Shown here piece after piece: positions 53,824 to 62,730 of a stretch of 64,000 nt of DNA. Below the pieces are notes generated by a model. That model was given only the letters and a program-made list of their open reading frames with translations, did not search any database and was not told where the DNA came from. A program made the position numbers and the translations under genes. Numbering within the stretch: position 1 is the stretch's first letter; every line of letters starts with the position of its first letter. This DNA is from Pseudomonas kermanshahensis (GTDB lineage: Bacteria; Pseudomonadota; Gammaproteobacteria; Pseudomonadales; Pseudomonadaceae), in the NCBI RefSeq assembly GCF_014269205.2, contig NZ_JABWRY020000001.1:2046001-2110000 (forward strand). Reading direction: 5' to 3'.

Positions 53824-54510
53824 TCAGTGCACGGTCTTGCGCTGGCGGACACATTCCTGCGCTTGAATGGCCAACTGGTCCAAGCGCTCGTCGCGCAGCT
53901 GTTCGGCCTCGATCATCGCATCCTCGCCTTGCTGGTTGAGCAGGTAGGTGTGGATCTGATGCACCTCGGTGGTCTGGTAGATCGGCCCGATATCCAGCCG
54001 GCCAATCAGCGCCTCGCTGGCGTGCCCGGTGCTGCTCATCAGCACCTGCGGCCCGTTGGCTGCCACCACCTGCATGCCCATCGCTTCGAACCACGGCACC
54101 TGGCCGGCAAAGGTGTTCAGCTCGACATAGGCATGCTGCGCCTGCAGGTCACCTAACAGTGCGCGGGCGATACCTTGGCGGCGATGGCTGGCGCGCACGG
54201 CAAGAAATGCCAGTGCGCAGGTTTGCGCATCATCATCGGCCGGCAACGCCAGGGCGAAACCGAGCAGTTGGTCGGGGGCATCGGCGTCCAGCGCCAGGGT
54301 CAGCGTCACCGACAGGCCGCGTTTACCGTCCATGGCCTGCAAGTACTGGTGCACTTCCATGCCGACGCCGTACTGGTACAGCGGATACAGCGGGTTGTCG
54401 GCAAGAATGGCGACGCTGCTCAATTCGCCGACGTGATGGATCACCAGCTCACGGATCTGGTTCTGGAAAGACTCGGGCGGCACGCTGTCAAGGCGGCTCA
54501 GGATGAACAT
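53824..54510 (-). CDS. GNAT-family N-acetyltransferase
   Basis: 228 residues. The acetyl-CoA site appears as ALAFLAVRASHRRQGIARALLGDL (about 95-120), the V-x-x-x-x-R-x-x-G-I/V-A motif of the family. The C-terminal extension of about 80 residues (from STGHASEALIGRLDIGPIYQ) is helix-rich and longer than in minimal GNATs. Substrate unknown. The ATG at 54510 is preferred to a 14-residue longer form. Confidence 0.82.
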   Translation of the reverse strand: MFILSRLDSVPPESFQNQIRELVIHHVGELSSVAILADNPLYPLYQYGVGMEVHQYLQAMDGKRGLSVTLTLALDADAPDQLLGFALALPADDDAQTCALAFLAVRASHRRQGIARALLGDLQAQHAYVELNTFAGQVPWFEAMGMQVVAANGPQVLMSSTGHASEALIGRLDIGPIYQTTEVHQIHTYLLNQQGEDAMIEAEQLRDERLDQLAIQAQECVRQRKTVH

Positions 54511-54590
54511 CGGGGGGCGGGCTCCGGCGGCTGGGAATACAACCCGCGCCATGCTGACGCGGGACGTACAGTTTAACCGGTTTTGCCCAA

Positions 54591-55532
54591 TCAGCCTTGC
54601 GCCTGTAGCGCGGCGAGCATCAGGTCGAGGTTTTGTACCGCCGCCCCGGACGCGCCTTTGCCCAGGTTATCGAATACAGCGGTCAGCAGCACCTGGCCAT
54701 GCGCCGGGTTGGCGTACAGCGCCAGGCGCAGGTCGTTGCTGTCGTTCAATGCTTCGGGGTCGAGTGGCGCTGCGGGGCCTTGCTGGTGCAGGGGCATCAC
54801 CTGAACATAGCGAGCCCCTTGGTAGTGCTGTTCCAAGCAGGCCTGCAGGTGTTCGGCGCTGACCTGGCCGGGCAGCAGGCGCAACTGCAGCGGGATGCTG
54901 AGCACGATGCCCTGGCGATAGGCGCCGTAACCAGGCATGAACACCGGCCGTGCCGACAGCCCGGCGTGTTGCTGGATTTCCGGTACATGCTTGTGTGCCA
55001 GTTCCAGGCCATACAGCTGCAGGGTTGGAGTGTTCTCGGCACTCGGCTGCTCATGGCGTTCGACCGCGGCGCGGCCGCCGCCGGAGTACCCCGAGATGGC
55101 GTGAATGCTCAGCGGGTAATCCGCTGGCAGCAACCCGGCGGTGATCAGCGGGCGCAGCAGGGCAATCGCGCCGGTGGGGTAGCAGCCGGGGTTGCTGACG
55201 CGTGTGCTGTGGGCGATGCGCTCGGCTTGCTGCGCGTCCAGTTCCGGCAGGCCATAGACCCAGCCGGGGCTGGTGCGGTGGGCGGAGCTGGCGTCGATGA
55301 CCCGAACGTGCGGGTTGTGGATTGCCGCGACGGCCTCGCGGGCGGCGTCATCGGGCAGGCAGAGCACAGCGATGTCGGCGCTGTTGATGGCTTCGGCGCG
55401 GCGCTGCGGGTCTTTACGCTCGGCCTCGGGCAGGGTCAGCAGGCGCACATCATTGCGCCCGTGCAGGCGGGCGTGAATCTGCAGGCCAGTGGTGCCTTGG
55501 TCACCGTCGATAAAGACAACAGGGGTATGCAT
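54591..55532 (-). CDS. argC: N-acetyl-gamma-glutamyl-phosphate reductase, type 2
   Basis: 313 residues, third step of arginine synthesis. [16 protein letters not shown] is the NADP-binding start, SSAHRT and the catalytic C117 ([15 protein letters not shown]) the active site, GYSGGGR the substrate loop. The short type-2 form is typical where a second, longer argC exists; that copy would be elsewhere. The ATG at 55532 gives the family N-terminus; 97 further in-frame codons upstream are antisense to the LysR gene. It is divergent from that LysR gene. Confidence 0.93.
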   Translation of the reverse strand: MHTPVVFIDGDQGTTGLQIHARLHGRNDVRLLTLPEAERKDPQRRAEAINSADIAVLCLPDDAAREAVAAIHNPHVRVIDASSAHRTSPGWVYGLPELDAQQAERIAHSTRVSNPGCYPTGAIALLRPLITAGLLPADYPLSIHAISGYSGGGRAAVERHEQPSAENTPTLQLYGLELAHKHVPEIQQHAGLSARPVFMPGYGAYRQGIVLSIPLQLRLLPGQVSAEHLQACLEQHYQGARYVQVMPLHQQGPAAPLDPEALNDSNDLRLALYANPAHGQVLLTAVFDNLGKGASGAAVQNLDLMLAALQAQG

Positions 55533-55635
55533 GGTCGAGGTCCGGTCAGGGGAGGGTGGCCTATGCTCGCCTGCGGCTGGACTAAAGGAAATTTGAATAT
55601 CATGATGCTGATGTTCATTATTTCTGAAGCTAGTC

Positions 55636-56514
55636 ATGCGCGAAATCAGCCTCGACCGCCTCCGCACGCTGGTCGAAATCACCGACCTCGGCTCGTTTGC
55701 CGAGGCCGCTCGCCGGCTCAACCTGGCCCCTCCCACCATCAGCCTGCATGTGGCCGAGCTGGAGGCACGGGTCGGCGCGCCGTTGCTCACCCGCAACCGT
55801 GGGCAGGTACGGCCTACGGCCATCGGCGAGACGCTGCTGGCCCGAGCCCGTCGCTTGCTGGCCGATGCCGACCTGGCGCTGGACGAGGTGCGCCGTCAGG
55901 TCGAGGGGCTGACTGGCCGGGTCCGCCTGGGGGCTTCGACTGGCGCCATTGCCCACCTGTTGCCCAAAGCGCTCGAGTACCTGCGCGAAGTGCACCCGGG
56001 GATCGATGTGCAGGTGCAGGTGCTGACCTCCCAGGCGTCGCTGGCGCGGTTGCGCGAGGGGGCCTTGGACATTGGCCTGGTGGCCTTGCCGCAAGTGGCA
56101 GGCAAAGGGCTCAAGATCACCCCGTGGCGACGCGATCCGATCTTGGCCTATGTGCCGGTCGACTGGCAGCCGCCGGCCAAGGTGACTCCGGCATGGTTGG
56201 CGCAGCGGGCGTTGATTCTCAATGACAGCAGCACGCAGTTGTCGCGGGTGACGGGGGAATGGTTCGCTGCGGCGGGGTTGTTCCCCGAGCCGCGCATCGA
56301 GCTGAACTACAACGATGCGATCAAAAGCCTGGTGGGGGCCGGCTACGGCGCGACATTGCTGCCGCAGGAGGGCGAGGCGCCCGAGCTGGACCGGCGGATT
56401 GCCCGGCGACCGTTGCGTCCGGGGTTGTGGCGGCAACTGGGCATCGCCTGCCGTGAAGGGCAGGCTGAACGTGCCACAGCGCATGTGCTCGAGGCTTTGG
56501 AGCGGCTGTTGTAG
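55636..56514 (+). CDS. LysR-family regulator divergent from argC
   Basis: 292 residues: HTH at 1-60 ([39 protein letters not shown]) and effector domain about 88-285 ([29 protein letters not shown]). Shares a 103-base control region with argC and may regulate it. Effector unknown. Confidence 0.9.
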   Translation: MREISLDRLRTLVEITDLGSFAEAARRLNLAPPTISLHVAELEARVGAPLLTRNRGQVRPTAIGETLLARARRLLADADLALDEVRRQVEGLTGRVRLGASTGAIAHLLPKALEYLREVHPGIDVQVQVLTSQASLARLREGALDIGLVALPQVAGKGLKITPWRRDPILAYVPVDWQPPAKVTPAWLAQRALILNDSSTQLSRVTGEWFAAAGLFPEPRIELNYNDAIKSLVGAGYGATLLPQEGEAPELDRRIARRPLRPGLWRQLGIACREGQAERATAHVLEALERLL

Positions 56515-56567
56515 GGGGCGGGTGCATGCCTCCTGGCGCCCGCCTCAAGCCCCTTAAGCACCCCAAA

Positions 56568-57218
56568 TCAGAACCAGCGGTCATTCTTCTTCCGCCCACG
56601 CGTCAGCGCCGGCAAGATCAACCCCATCAGCAGGCCCGCGCCTGCAATACTGCCGCCGTACACCATATAGCGCATCATCACCTGTTTGTTCTCATCCCCC
56701 AGGCGGGCCTGGGTATCGCGCAAGGTCGACTGGCTCTGGTCGAGCTGTTCGTTCAGCGCTTTGTTGCGCGCTTCCAGCTCGTCGATCAGGTGCTTGCGCG
56801 AGTCCAGTGTCTCTTGCATGCCCTGCACGCGGTTTTTCCAGCTGTCATCGATGCTCTTGAGCTGCCCCGACAGGTCGGCGACCTGGGCATCGAGCTGCGG
56901 CAGGCGTTCGCCCTGGCCTGGCACCGCCTGCAGGTCGCTGCTGAGGATCCACACCAGGTCGCCATTCTGCCCACGCACCTGGCTGTAGTTGCCTTGGGTG
57001 GTGACCAGCGTCAGTTTCTGGCCGGACTTGAGGGTGCCGACAATCCGGTGGCCATCGGTCGGGCCGCTGCGCACGTAGGTGCTCAGGCTGTCGCTGACCC
57101 AGCGCGCATCGCTGGCAGGCTCCTCGGCATGCACCGGGGCGGCGAGGGCCACCAGGGCTGCGATCAGGCCGCCGCGCAGGGCTGGGAGGGCGGAGAATGT
57201 GGGGCGGGATTCGGGCAT
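56568..57218 (-). CDS. SH3-domain protein with coiled coil and C-terminal membrane anchor (YgiM-like)
   Basis: 216 residues. Signal peptide (about 1-31, GGLIAALVALAAPVHA), bacterial SH3 domain (about 40-105, WVSDSLSTYVRSGPTDGHRIVGTLKSGQKLTLV), a coiled coil of about 70 residues (110-180) and one membrane helix (about 187-206) followed by a basic tail RGRKKNDRWF. This is the TIGR04211/YgiM layout. It probably sits in the inner membrane with the SH3 domain in the periplasm. Role unknown. Confidence 0.88.
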   Translation of the reverse strand: MPESRPTFSALPALRGGLIAALVALAAPVHAEEPASDARWVSDSLSTYVRSGPTDGHRIVGTLKSGQKLTLVTTQGNYSQVRGQNGDLVWILSSDLQAVPGQGERLPQLDAQVADLSGQLKSIDDSWKNRVQGMQETLDSRKHLIDELEARNKALNEQLDQSQSTLRDTQARLGDENKQVMMRYMVYGGSIAGAGLLMGLILPALTRGRKKNDRWF

Positions 57219-57461
57219 GTTGGTCTTCGCTGGAACAGGACAAAAGTAGGCCCGCTGACTGGGCCGGTGAACCGGTCGGTGAGTTGACCGTCAGCGAAAG
57301 ACCTTTTTTATGTAAGCAGGTTCACTACCTAACGTCGGAAATGTCTGCAGAATGTTGCAAAGACCGGCCGTCCTCAAGGCGTATGCCGGGCCACGCAGCG
57401 GCGCCGACGGCAAGGCCGTGAACTAGACTCAAAGGCCCACTCTCATTCATGGAGCCCTGCC

Positions 57462-57941
57462 ATGACTGCCAAAAACACGATCTGCCTGTGGTACGACCAT
57501 GACGCCGAAGAGGCGGCCAACTTCTACGCCCGCACCTTCCCCGACAGCCGGGTAGTGGCGGTGCACCAAGCCCCTAGCGACTACCCGTCGGGCAAGCAAG
57601 GCGATGTGATTACCGTCGAGTTCATCGTCATGGGTATCCCTTGCGTGGGGCTCAATGGGGGCAAGGCCTTTAGCCATAGCGAGGCGTTCTCGTTTCAGGT
57701 CAGCACCGAAGACCAGGCCGAGACTGACCGGTTGTGGGATGCCATCGTCAGCCATGGCGGCGAGGCCAGCGTCTGTGGCTGGTGCAAGGACAAGTGGGGG
57801 GTGTCTTGGCAAATCTGCCCACGCATCCTGATCGAGGCCATTGCCAATCCCGACCGGGCTGCTGCCAAGCGGGCGTTCGAGGCCATGATGGAAATGGGCA
57901 AGATCGATGTCGCCAAGATTGAGGCAGCATTGAAGGGGTGA
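57462..57941 (+). CDS. VOC-family protein (PhnB-like)
   Basis: 159 residues, glyoxalase/bleomycin-resistance fold: ICLWYDHDAEEAANFYARTFPDS at the start and TEDQAETDRLWDAIVSHGG, KDKWGVSWQICP in the second half, as in PhnB-like '3-demethylubiquinone methyltransferase' annotations. No methyltransferase domain is present; function unknown. Confidence 0.88.
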   Translation: MTAKNTICLWYDHDAEEAANFYARTFPDSRVVAVHQAPSDYPSGKQGDVITVEFIVMGIPCVGLNGGKAFSHSEAFSFQVSTEDQAETDRLWDAIVSHGGEASVCGWCKDKWGVSWQICPRILIEAIANPDRAAAKRAFEAMMEMGKIDVAKIEAALKG

Positions 57942-58335
57942 CCCACTTACCCGGTAGGAGCAGCCTTGTGCTGCGAAGAGGCCCGTGACCCCATCCTGAA
58001 CCGTGGGTGTGTGCACCGGCGCCTTCGCAGCACAAGGCTGCTCCTACAGTCCCTATGCCGTGGCAAGCCCTGGGCCCCGGCATACCATAAATTGACGCTT
58101 CCGTTCTATTCCATGCCGATCGCCAGGGCTACAGTTCAGCCAGTCCTTCACAAAAGCCCGCTACCCCGAGGCTTTACCAGCGTGCCACGCACCGCTGGCT
58201 CAACCATAAGATCATCACAGTTCTGATTCGCTCACTGCTTTTTGAGCACCCTGCCAATCGCACGTCTGCAGCTGTTTCCGCCCATGGAAAGGATGCCGAT
58301 CATTTATTGGTCATAACAAAAAGAAAGAGGGTCGT
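57942..58335. other. Gene-free stretch upstream of the ABC/dddP cluster, with REP pair
   Basis: 394 bases. A BIME occupies 57954-57983 and 58019-58047 with the GTAGGAGCAGCC core. The rest, 58050-58335, is AT-richer and should hold the promoter of the transporter operon. AAGAGGG lies before its ATG. No gene seen. Confidence 0.7.
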
Positions 58336-59214
58336 ATGAGCCATGCCGATGAGATTCTTTCGGTAAACAACATCTTCAAAGTGTTCGGCCCCAACCCGAA
58401 CATGGCCATGGAGATGCTCCGCAAGGGCGCCGACAAGAACGAAATCTTCAGCAAGACCGGCCACGTCGTCGGCGTCTTCGATGCAAGCTTTTCCGTCAAA
58501 CGTGGCGAGATCTTCGTCATCATGGGCCTGTCGGGCTCGGGCAAGTCGACCATGGTGCGGCTGTTCAACCGCCTGATCGAACCCACCGCCGGCAGCATTC
58601 ACCTCAACGGCCGCGAAATCACCGGGCTGTCCGATAAAGCCCTGCTCGATGTGCGCCGCAAGGAAATGGGCATGGTGTTCCAGTCCTTCGCCCTGATGCC
58701 GCACATGAGCGTGCTGCAGAACACCGCCTTCGGCCTGGAAATCGCCGGCGTTGCTGAAACCGAACGCCACCGCCGTGCCCGCGAGGCGCTGAGCCAGGTC
58801 GGCCTGGCCGGCCACGAGCACAGCTACCCGCACCAGCTGTCCGGCGGCATGCAGCAGCGCGTGGGCCTGGCACGGGCGCTGGCCAACGACCCGACCATCC
58901 TGTTGATGGACGAAGCCTTCTCGGCCCTTGACCCGCTGATCCGCAACGAGATGCAGGGCGAGCTGATGCGCCTGCAGGCCGAGCAGCAGCGCACCATCAT
59001 CTTCATTTCCCACGACATCGAGGAAGCCATCCGCATCGGCCATCGCATCGCGATCATGGAGGGCGGCCGGGTGGTGCAAATCGGCACCCCGCAGCAGCTG
59101 ATCAACCAGCCGGCCAACGATTACGTGCGCGCGTTCTTCAAGACCTTCAACAGCCGCTGCCAGTGTTCCAGCCTGGCCAACAGCACGCCGTTGCAGTCCC
59201 TGAGCCGCCACTGA
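58336..59214 (+). CDS. ProV-type ABC transporter ATPase (betaine/DMSP-type osmolyte import)
   Basis: 292 residues. The N-terminal ProV extension ([25 protein letters not shown]) precedes Walker [10 protein letters not shown] (64-72), signature [15 protein letters not shown] and Walker [14 protein letters not shown]. It lacks the C-terminal CBS pair of E. coli ProV (about 400 residues), so osmotic gating through CBS is not expected. The last 20 residues ([18 protein letters not shown]) are unusual. It is followed 19 bases later by the permease gene. Beside a DddP-type lyase the cargo may be DMSP or a similar betaine. Confidence 0.92.
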   Translation: MSHADEILSVNNIFKVFGPNPNMAMEMLRKGADKNEIFSKTGHVVGVFDASFSVKRGEIFVIMGLSGSGKSTMVRLFNRLIEPTAGSIHLNGREITGLSDKALLDVRRKEMGMVFQSFALMPHMSVLQNTAFGLEIAGVAETERHRRAREALSQVGLAGHEHSYPHQLSGGMQQRVGLARALANDPTILLMDEAFSALDPLIRNEMQGELMRLQAEQQRTIIFISHDIEEAIRIGHRIAIMEGGRVVQIGTPQQLINQPANDYVRAFFKTFNSRCQCSSLANSTPLQSLSRH

Positions 59215-59233
59215 CCCCCGCGAGGTTTGCCCC

Positions 59234-60187
59234 ATGTCCGAATTCAGCCTGCTCGACCCGTTCCAGGCGGCCACCATCCCCCTGGGCGACTGGGTCACCG
59301 CTACCCTCAACTTCCTCGTGCACAACTTCCGTGAGGTGTTTCGCGCCATCCGCTGGCCGATCGACCAGGTGCTCAACGGCATCGAGTTCACCCTGCAGAG
59401 CATCCCTCCCACCATCGGCATCCTGCTGTCGTCCTTGCTCGGCTGGCAGCTGGCGGGCAAGCGCATGGCGCTGCTGTGCTTCGTCACCCTGACCCTGCTG
59501 GGGCTGATCGGCGTGTGGTCGGAGTCGATGACCACCTTGGCGCTGGTGCTCACTTCGGTGTTTTTCTGCGCGGTGATCGGCATCCCGCTGGGCATCGTCT
59601 GCGCCCGCAGCAACCGCCTGGAAAGCATTATCCGCCCCGTGCTCGATGCGATGCAGACGCTGCCGGCGTTCGTCTACCTGGTGCCGGTGGTGATGCTGTT
59701 CGGCATCGGCAACGTGCCGGGCGTGCTGGTGACCATCGTGTTTGCCCTGCCGCCGCTGGTGCGCCTGACCAACCTGGGCATCCGCCAGGTGCCGGAAGAC
59801 AAGATCGAAGCGGCCCGCGCCTTTGGCTGCACGCCGCGCCAGATGCTGACCCGCGTGCAGCTGCCGCTGGCCACCTCGACCATCATGGCCGGGCTCAACC
59901 AAACCCTGATGCTGTCGCTGTCAATGGTGGTGATCGCCTCGATGATCTCGGTCGGCGGCCTGGGCCAGATGGTGCTGCGCGGCATCGGCCGGCTGGACAT
60001 GGGCCTGGCCACCGTCGGTGGCATGGGGCTGGTGCTGTTGGCGATCTTCCTCGACCGCCTGACCCAAGCCATGGGCGCGCGCACCAATGCCGACCCGAGC
60101 CTGCGCTGGTACCACACCGGCCCGGTGGGCCTGGTGCTGCGCCTGTGTGGCGCGGCGCAACCACAAGGGCAGCGCAAGGCCGCCTGA
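59234..60187 (+). CDS. ProW-type ABC transporter permease
   Basis: 317 residues, about seven helices, with the N-terminal amphipathic stretch of ProW and the conserved coupling region [52 protein letters not shown]. Partner of the ProV-like ATPase and the ProX-like binding protein. Confidence 0.93.
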   Translation: MSEFSLLDPFQAATIPLGDWVTATLNFLVHNFREVFRAIRWPIDQVLNGIEFTLQSIPPTIGILLSSLLGWQLAGKRMALLCFVTLTLLGLIGVWSESMTTLALVLTSVFFCAVIGIPLGIVCARSNRLESIIRPVLDAMQTLPAFVYLVPVVMLFGIGNVPGVLVTIVFALPPLVRLTNLGIRQVPEDKIEAARAFGCTPRQMLTRVQLPLATSTIMAGLNQTLMLSLSMVVIASMISVGGLGQMVLRGIGRLDMGLATVGGMGLVLLAIFLDRLTQAMGARTNADPSLRWYHTGPVGLVLRLCGAAQPQGQRKAA

Positions 60188-60243
60188 AACACCGCGTTCT
60201 ATCTGCCGCAACCCTCGACATCAACCCGAAAAGGTACGCGAAG

Positions 60244-61272
60244 ATGTACAAGTCCCCGTTCACCCGTCGTTTGCTTCAGTGCGCTTGTGCCATCGCGCTT
60301 TCCGTGACGTGCCTGGGCGCCAGCGCCTCCACCGACAAGCCAGGGGAGGGGGTGAAGATAACCCCGTCGTTCCCTTCGGTGGATGAAGAACGCTTCCGCG
60401 GCGAAATCGCCATGCAGGGCCTGCGCGAATTGGGCTACAACGTGCAGAAACCCAAGGAAACCGAATACGCCACGATGATTCTGGCAGTCGGTTACGGCGA
60501 CGCCGACTTCAGCGTCAACCTGTGGGACAAGCTGCACGCCAGCTTCTACGAGAAGGCCGGCGGCGACCAGAACATGGTCAAGGCCGGCGATATCATGCCT
60601 GGCGTGTTGCAGGGCTACCTGATCGACAAGAAAACCGCCGATCAATACAACATCAAGTACATCACCGACCTGAAGAAGCCCGAGCTGGCCAAGCTGTTCG
60701 ACACCGACGGCGATGGCAAGGCCGATCTGACCGGTTGCAACCCCGGCTGGGGCTGCGAACTGGTCATCGCCCACCACATGAAAGCCTATGACCTGGACAA
60801 GACTGTGCACGTCAACCAAGGGTCGTATTTCGCCTTGATGGCCGACACCATCACCCGCTTCAAGGAAGGCAAACCGGTGCTCTATTACACCTGGGTACCC
60901 CAGTGGGTGGCCGGGGTGATGGTGGAGGGGCGCGACGTGGTGTGGCTGCAAGTGCCCAACACCGATTTGCCGGGCGGCGGCAACAGCGTCGATACCACGT
61001 TCGAGGGCAAGAACCTGGGCTTTGCGGTGGACAAGGTCGAAGCGGTACTCAACCGAGCGTTCGCCGACAAGAACCCGGCGGCACTGAAGTTTCTGTCGCT
61101 GGTGCAGATCAGCGCGGCGGACGAGAGCGCGCAGAACCTCAAGATGCAGAACGGCGAGAAGAACCTGAGCGACATTCAGCGCCACGCCCAGGCGTGGATT
61201 GCAGCGCATCGTCAGCAGTTTGATCAATGGCTGCAGGCCGCGCGAGCGACAGCGGTGCAAGCCAGCAACTAG
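60244..61272 (+). CDS. ProX-type periplasmic binding protein
   Basis: 342 residues with signal peptide (about 1-29, LLQCACAIALSVTCLGASA). The mature protein follows E. coli ProX closely, for example QGYLIDKKTADQYNIKYI, KLFDTDGDGKADLTGCNPGWGCE, FKEGKPVLYYTWVPQWV and DVVWLQVP. The Trp and Tyr residues in these blocks form the aromatic cage for quaternary ammonium or sulfonium ligands in ProX. The ATG at 60244 begins the signal peptide; the longer open frame upstream overlaps proW and is not real. Confidence 0.93.
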   Translation: MYKSPFTRRLLQCACAIALSVTCLGASASTDKPGEGVKITPSFPSVDEERFRGEIAMQGLRELGYNVQKPKETEYATMILAVGYGDADFSVNLWDKLHASFYEKAGGDQNMVKAGDIMPGVLQGYLIDKKTADQYNIKYITDLKKPELAKLFDTDGDGKADLTGCNPGWGCELVIAHHMKAYDLDKTVHVNQGSYFALMADTITRFKEGKPVLYYTWVPQWVAGVMVEGRDVVWLQVPNTDLPGGGNSVDTTFEGKNLGFAVDKVEAVLNRAFADKNPAALKFLSLVQISAADESAQNLKMQNGEKNLSDIQRHAQAWIAAHRQQFDQWLQAARATAVQASN

Positions 61273-61332
61273 CGGCGCCACCTTGCAGGTGGGTGATTCT
61301 TCCAACACTACGATCAAGGAAGCCCTCGCACC

Positions 61333-62679
61333 ATGATGACTTCGCCGTTCTCGATCCCCGCCCAGTCACGCCGTATCGACCCGTCGCGCCAGCGTGCTGC
61401 CGCGCTCAGGGCCGACGGCTCGGTCGATGACAACGACCGCAGTGAAATCGGCCCGACCCCTTTGGCGTTCGCCGAGTGGGCCGCGCTCGGCCTGCAGGTG
61501 CCGCAGTTGGCGACGATGCGTGAGTACCGCCTGCAACGCATCTGCGAGCAACTCGTGGCCCGTGACCTCGGCGGCATTCTGCTATTCGACCCGTTGAACA
61601 TCCGCTACGCCACTGACAGCACCAACATGCAGCTGTGGACCACCCACAACCCCGCCCGTGCCTGTTTCGTCGCTGCCAGTGGGCATGTGGTGCTGTGGGA
61701 TTTTCATGGCTGCGACCACCTCTCGGCACACCTGCCGTTGGTGCGTGAGCTGCGCAGTGGCGCGTCGTTCTTCTACTTCGAAACGGGCGAGCGTACCGAC
61801 GAACATGCCCGGCGTTTTTGTGCCCAGGTCGACGAACTGCTGCGAACCCATGCCGGCGACAACCGCCGCTTGGCCGTGGACCGCATCGAGGTTGCCGGCC
61901 TGCGAGCCCTGGACGCCTTGGGCGTGCAGGTGCACGACGGCCAGGCGGTGACCGAGTTCGCGCGTTTGATCAAGGGCCCCGATGAAATCCGCGCCATGCG
62001 CTGCGCGGTGGCTTCCTGTGAAGCTGCCATCGCTGAAATGCGCCAGGCCATGCGCGTCGGGGTAACCGAGAACGACGTCTGGGCGGCGTTGCACAGCGGT
62101 AATATCCGCCGTGGCGGCGAGTGGATCGAAACCCGCATCCTCAGCTCCGGCCCGCGTACCAACCCGTGGTATCAGGAGTCCGGCCCACGGGTGCTGAGCG
62201 ACGGCGACCTGCTGTCGTTCGACACCGACCTGATCGGCGTGTACGGCTTTTGCGTCGACATGTCGCGCAGCTGGATGTGTGGCGGGCTTGAACCGACGGC
62301 CGAGCAAAAACGCCTGTATCGAATCGCCCATGAGCACATCCATGTCAACGCCGACATGGTCAAGCCTGGCGTGCGTTTCTCCGAGCTCACCGCTAACGGG
62401 CATCGTCTGCCGGAAAGCTGCCGTGCCCAGCGTTATGGGGTGATGTTCCATGGCGTGGGGCTGTGCGACGAGTACCCCTGCATTCGTTACCCGGAAGACT
62501 TCGACGCCTACGGTTACGAAGGGGAACTGCAGCCTGGCATGGCGCTGTGCGTAGAGGCCTATGTGGGGGAGGTAGGAGGGCGGGACGGGATAAAACTGGA
62601 GAACCAGCTGTTGGTGACGGAGACGGGGTATGAAGTGCTGACCCATTACCCATTCGAAGGCAGTTTTCTCGCCGAGTGA
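61333..62679 (+). CDS. dddP: DddP-type DMSP lyase (M24 metallopeptidase fold)
   Basis: 448 residues. Known DddP enzymes cleave dimethylsulfoniopropionate to acrylate and dimethyl sulfide. The match to marine DddP is long and specific: DPLNIRYATDSTNMQLW, AIKGPDEI-type block LIKGPDEIRAMRCA, NIRRGGEWIETRILSSGPRTNPW and MFHGVGLCDE. All six expected metal ligands are present: D297, D299, D309, H373, E408 and E423, each two residues after the numbers I recall for characterised DddP. This separates it from the creatinase at 2116, another M24 member that needs no metal. It lies 60 bases after the ProX-type gene and convergent with a BCCT transporter. Confidence 0.88.
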   Translation: MMTSPFSIPAQSRRIDPSRQRAAALRADGSVDDNDRSEIGPTPLAFAEWAALGLQVPQLATMREYRLQRICEQLVARDLGGILLFDPLNIRYATDSTNMQLWTTHNPARACFVAASGHVVLWDFHGCDHLSAHLPLVRELRSGASFFYFETGERTDEHARRFCAQVDELLRTHAGDNRRLAVDRIEVAGLRALDALGVQVHDGQAVTEFARLIKGPDEIRAMRCAVASCEAAIAEMRQAMRVGVTENDVWAALHSGNIRRGGEWIETRILSSGPRTNPWYQESGPRVLSDGDLLSFDTDLIGVYGFCVDMSRSWMCGGLEPTAEQKRLYRIAHEHIHVNADMVKPGVRFSELTANGHRLPESCRAQRYGVMFHGVGLCDEYPCIRYPEDFDAYGYEGELQPGMALCVEAYVGEVGGRDGIKLENQLLVTETGYEVLTHYPFEGSFLAE

Positions 62680-62730
62680 CTGAAGCGGCCCGGGCCCGCT
62701 TGGCGGTCCCGGGTCGTTGCAGCGTAGGGG

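Noticed and set aside
58079..58090. GGCATACCATAA resembling one arm of the GntR-type operators, upstream of the ProV-type gene
   Set aside because: Only one arm matches, there is no palindrome, and the gene has no link to that cluster.
59476..60243. N-terminal extension of the ProX-type binding protein to 598 residues
   Set aside because: The added part is proW read in another frame; the signal peptide begins at 60244.
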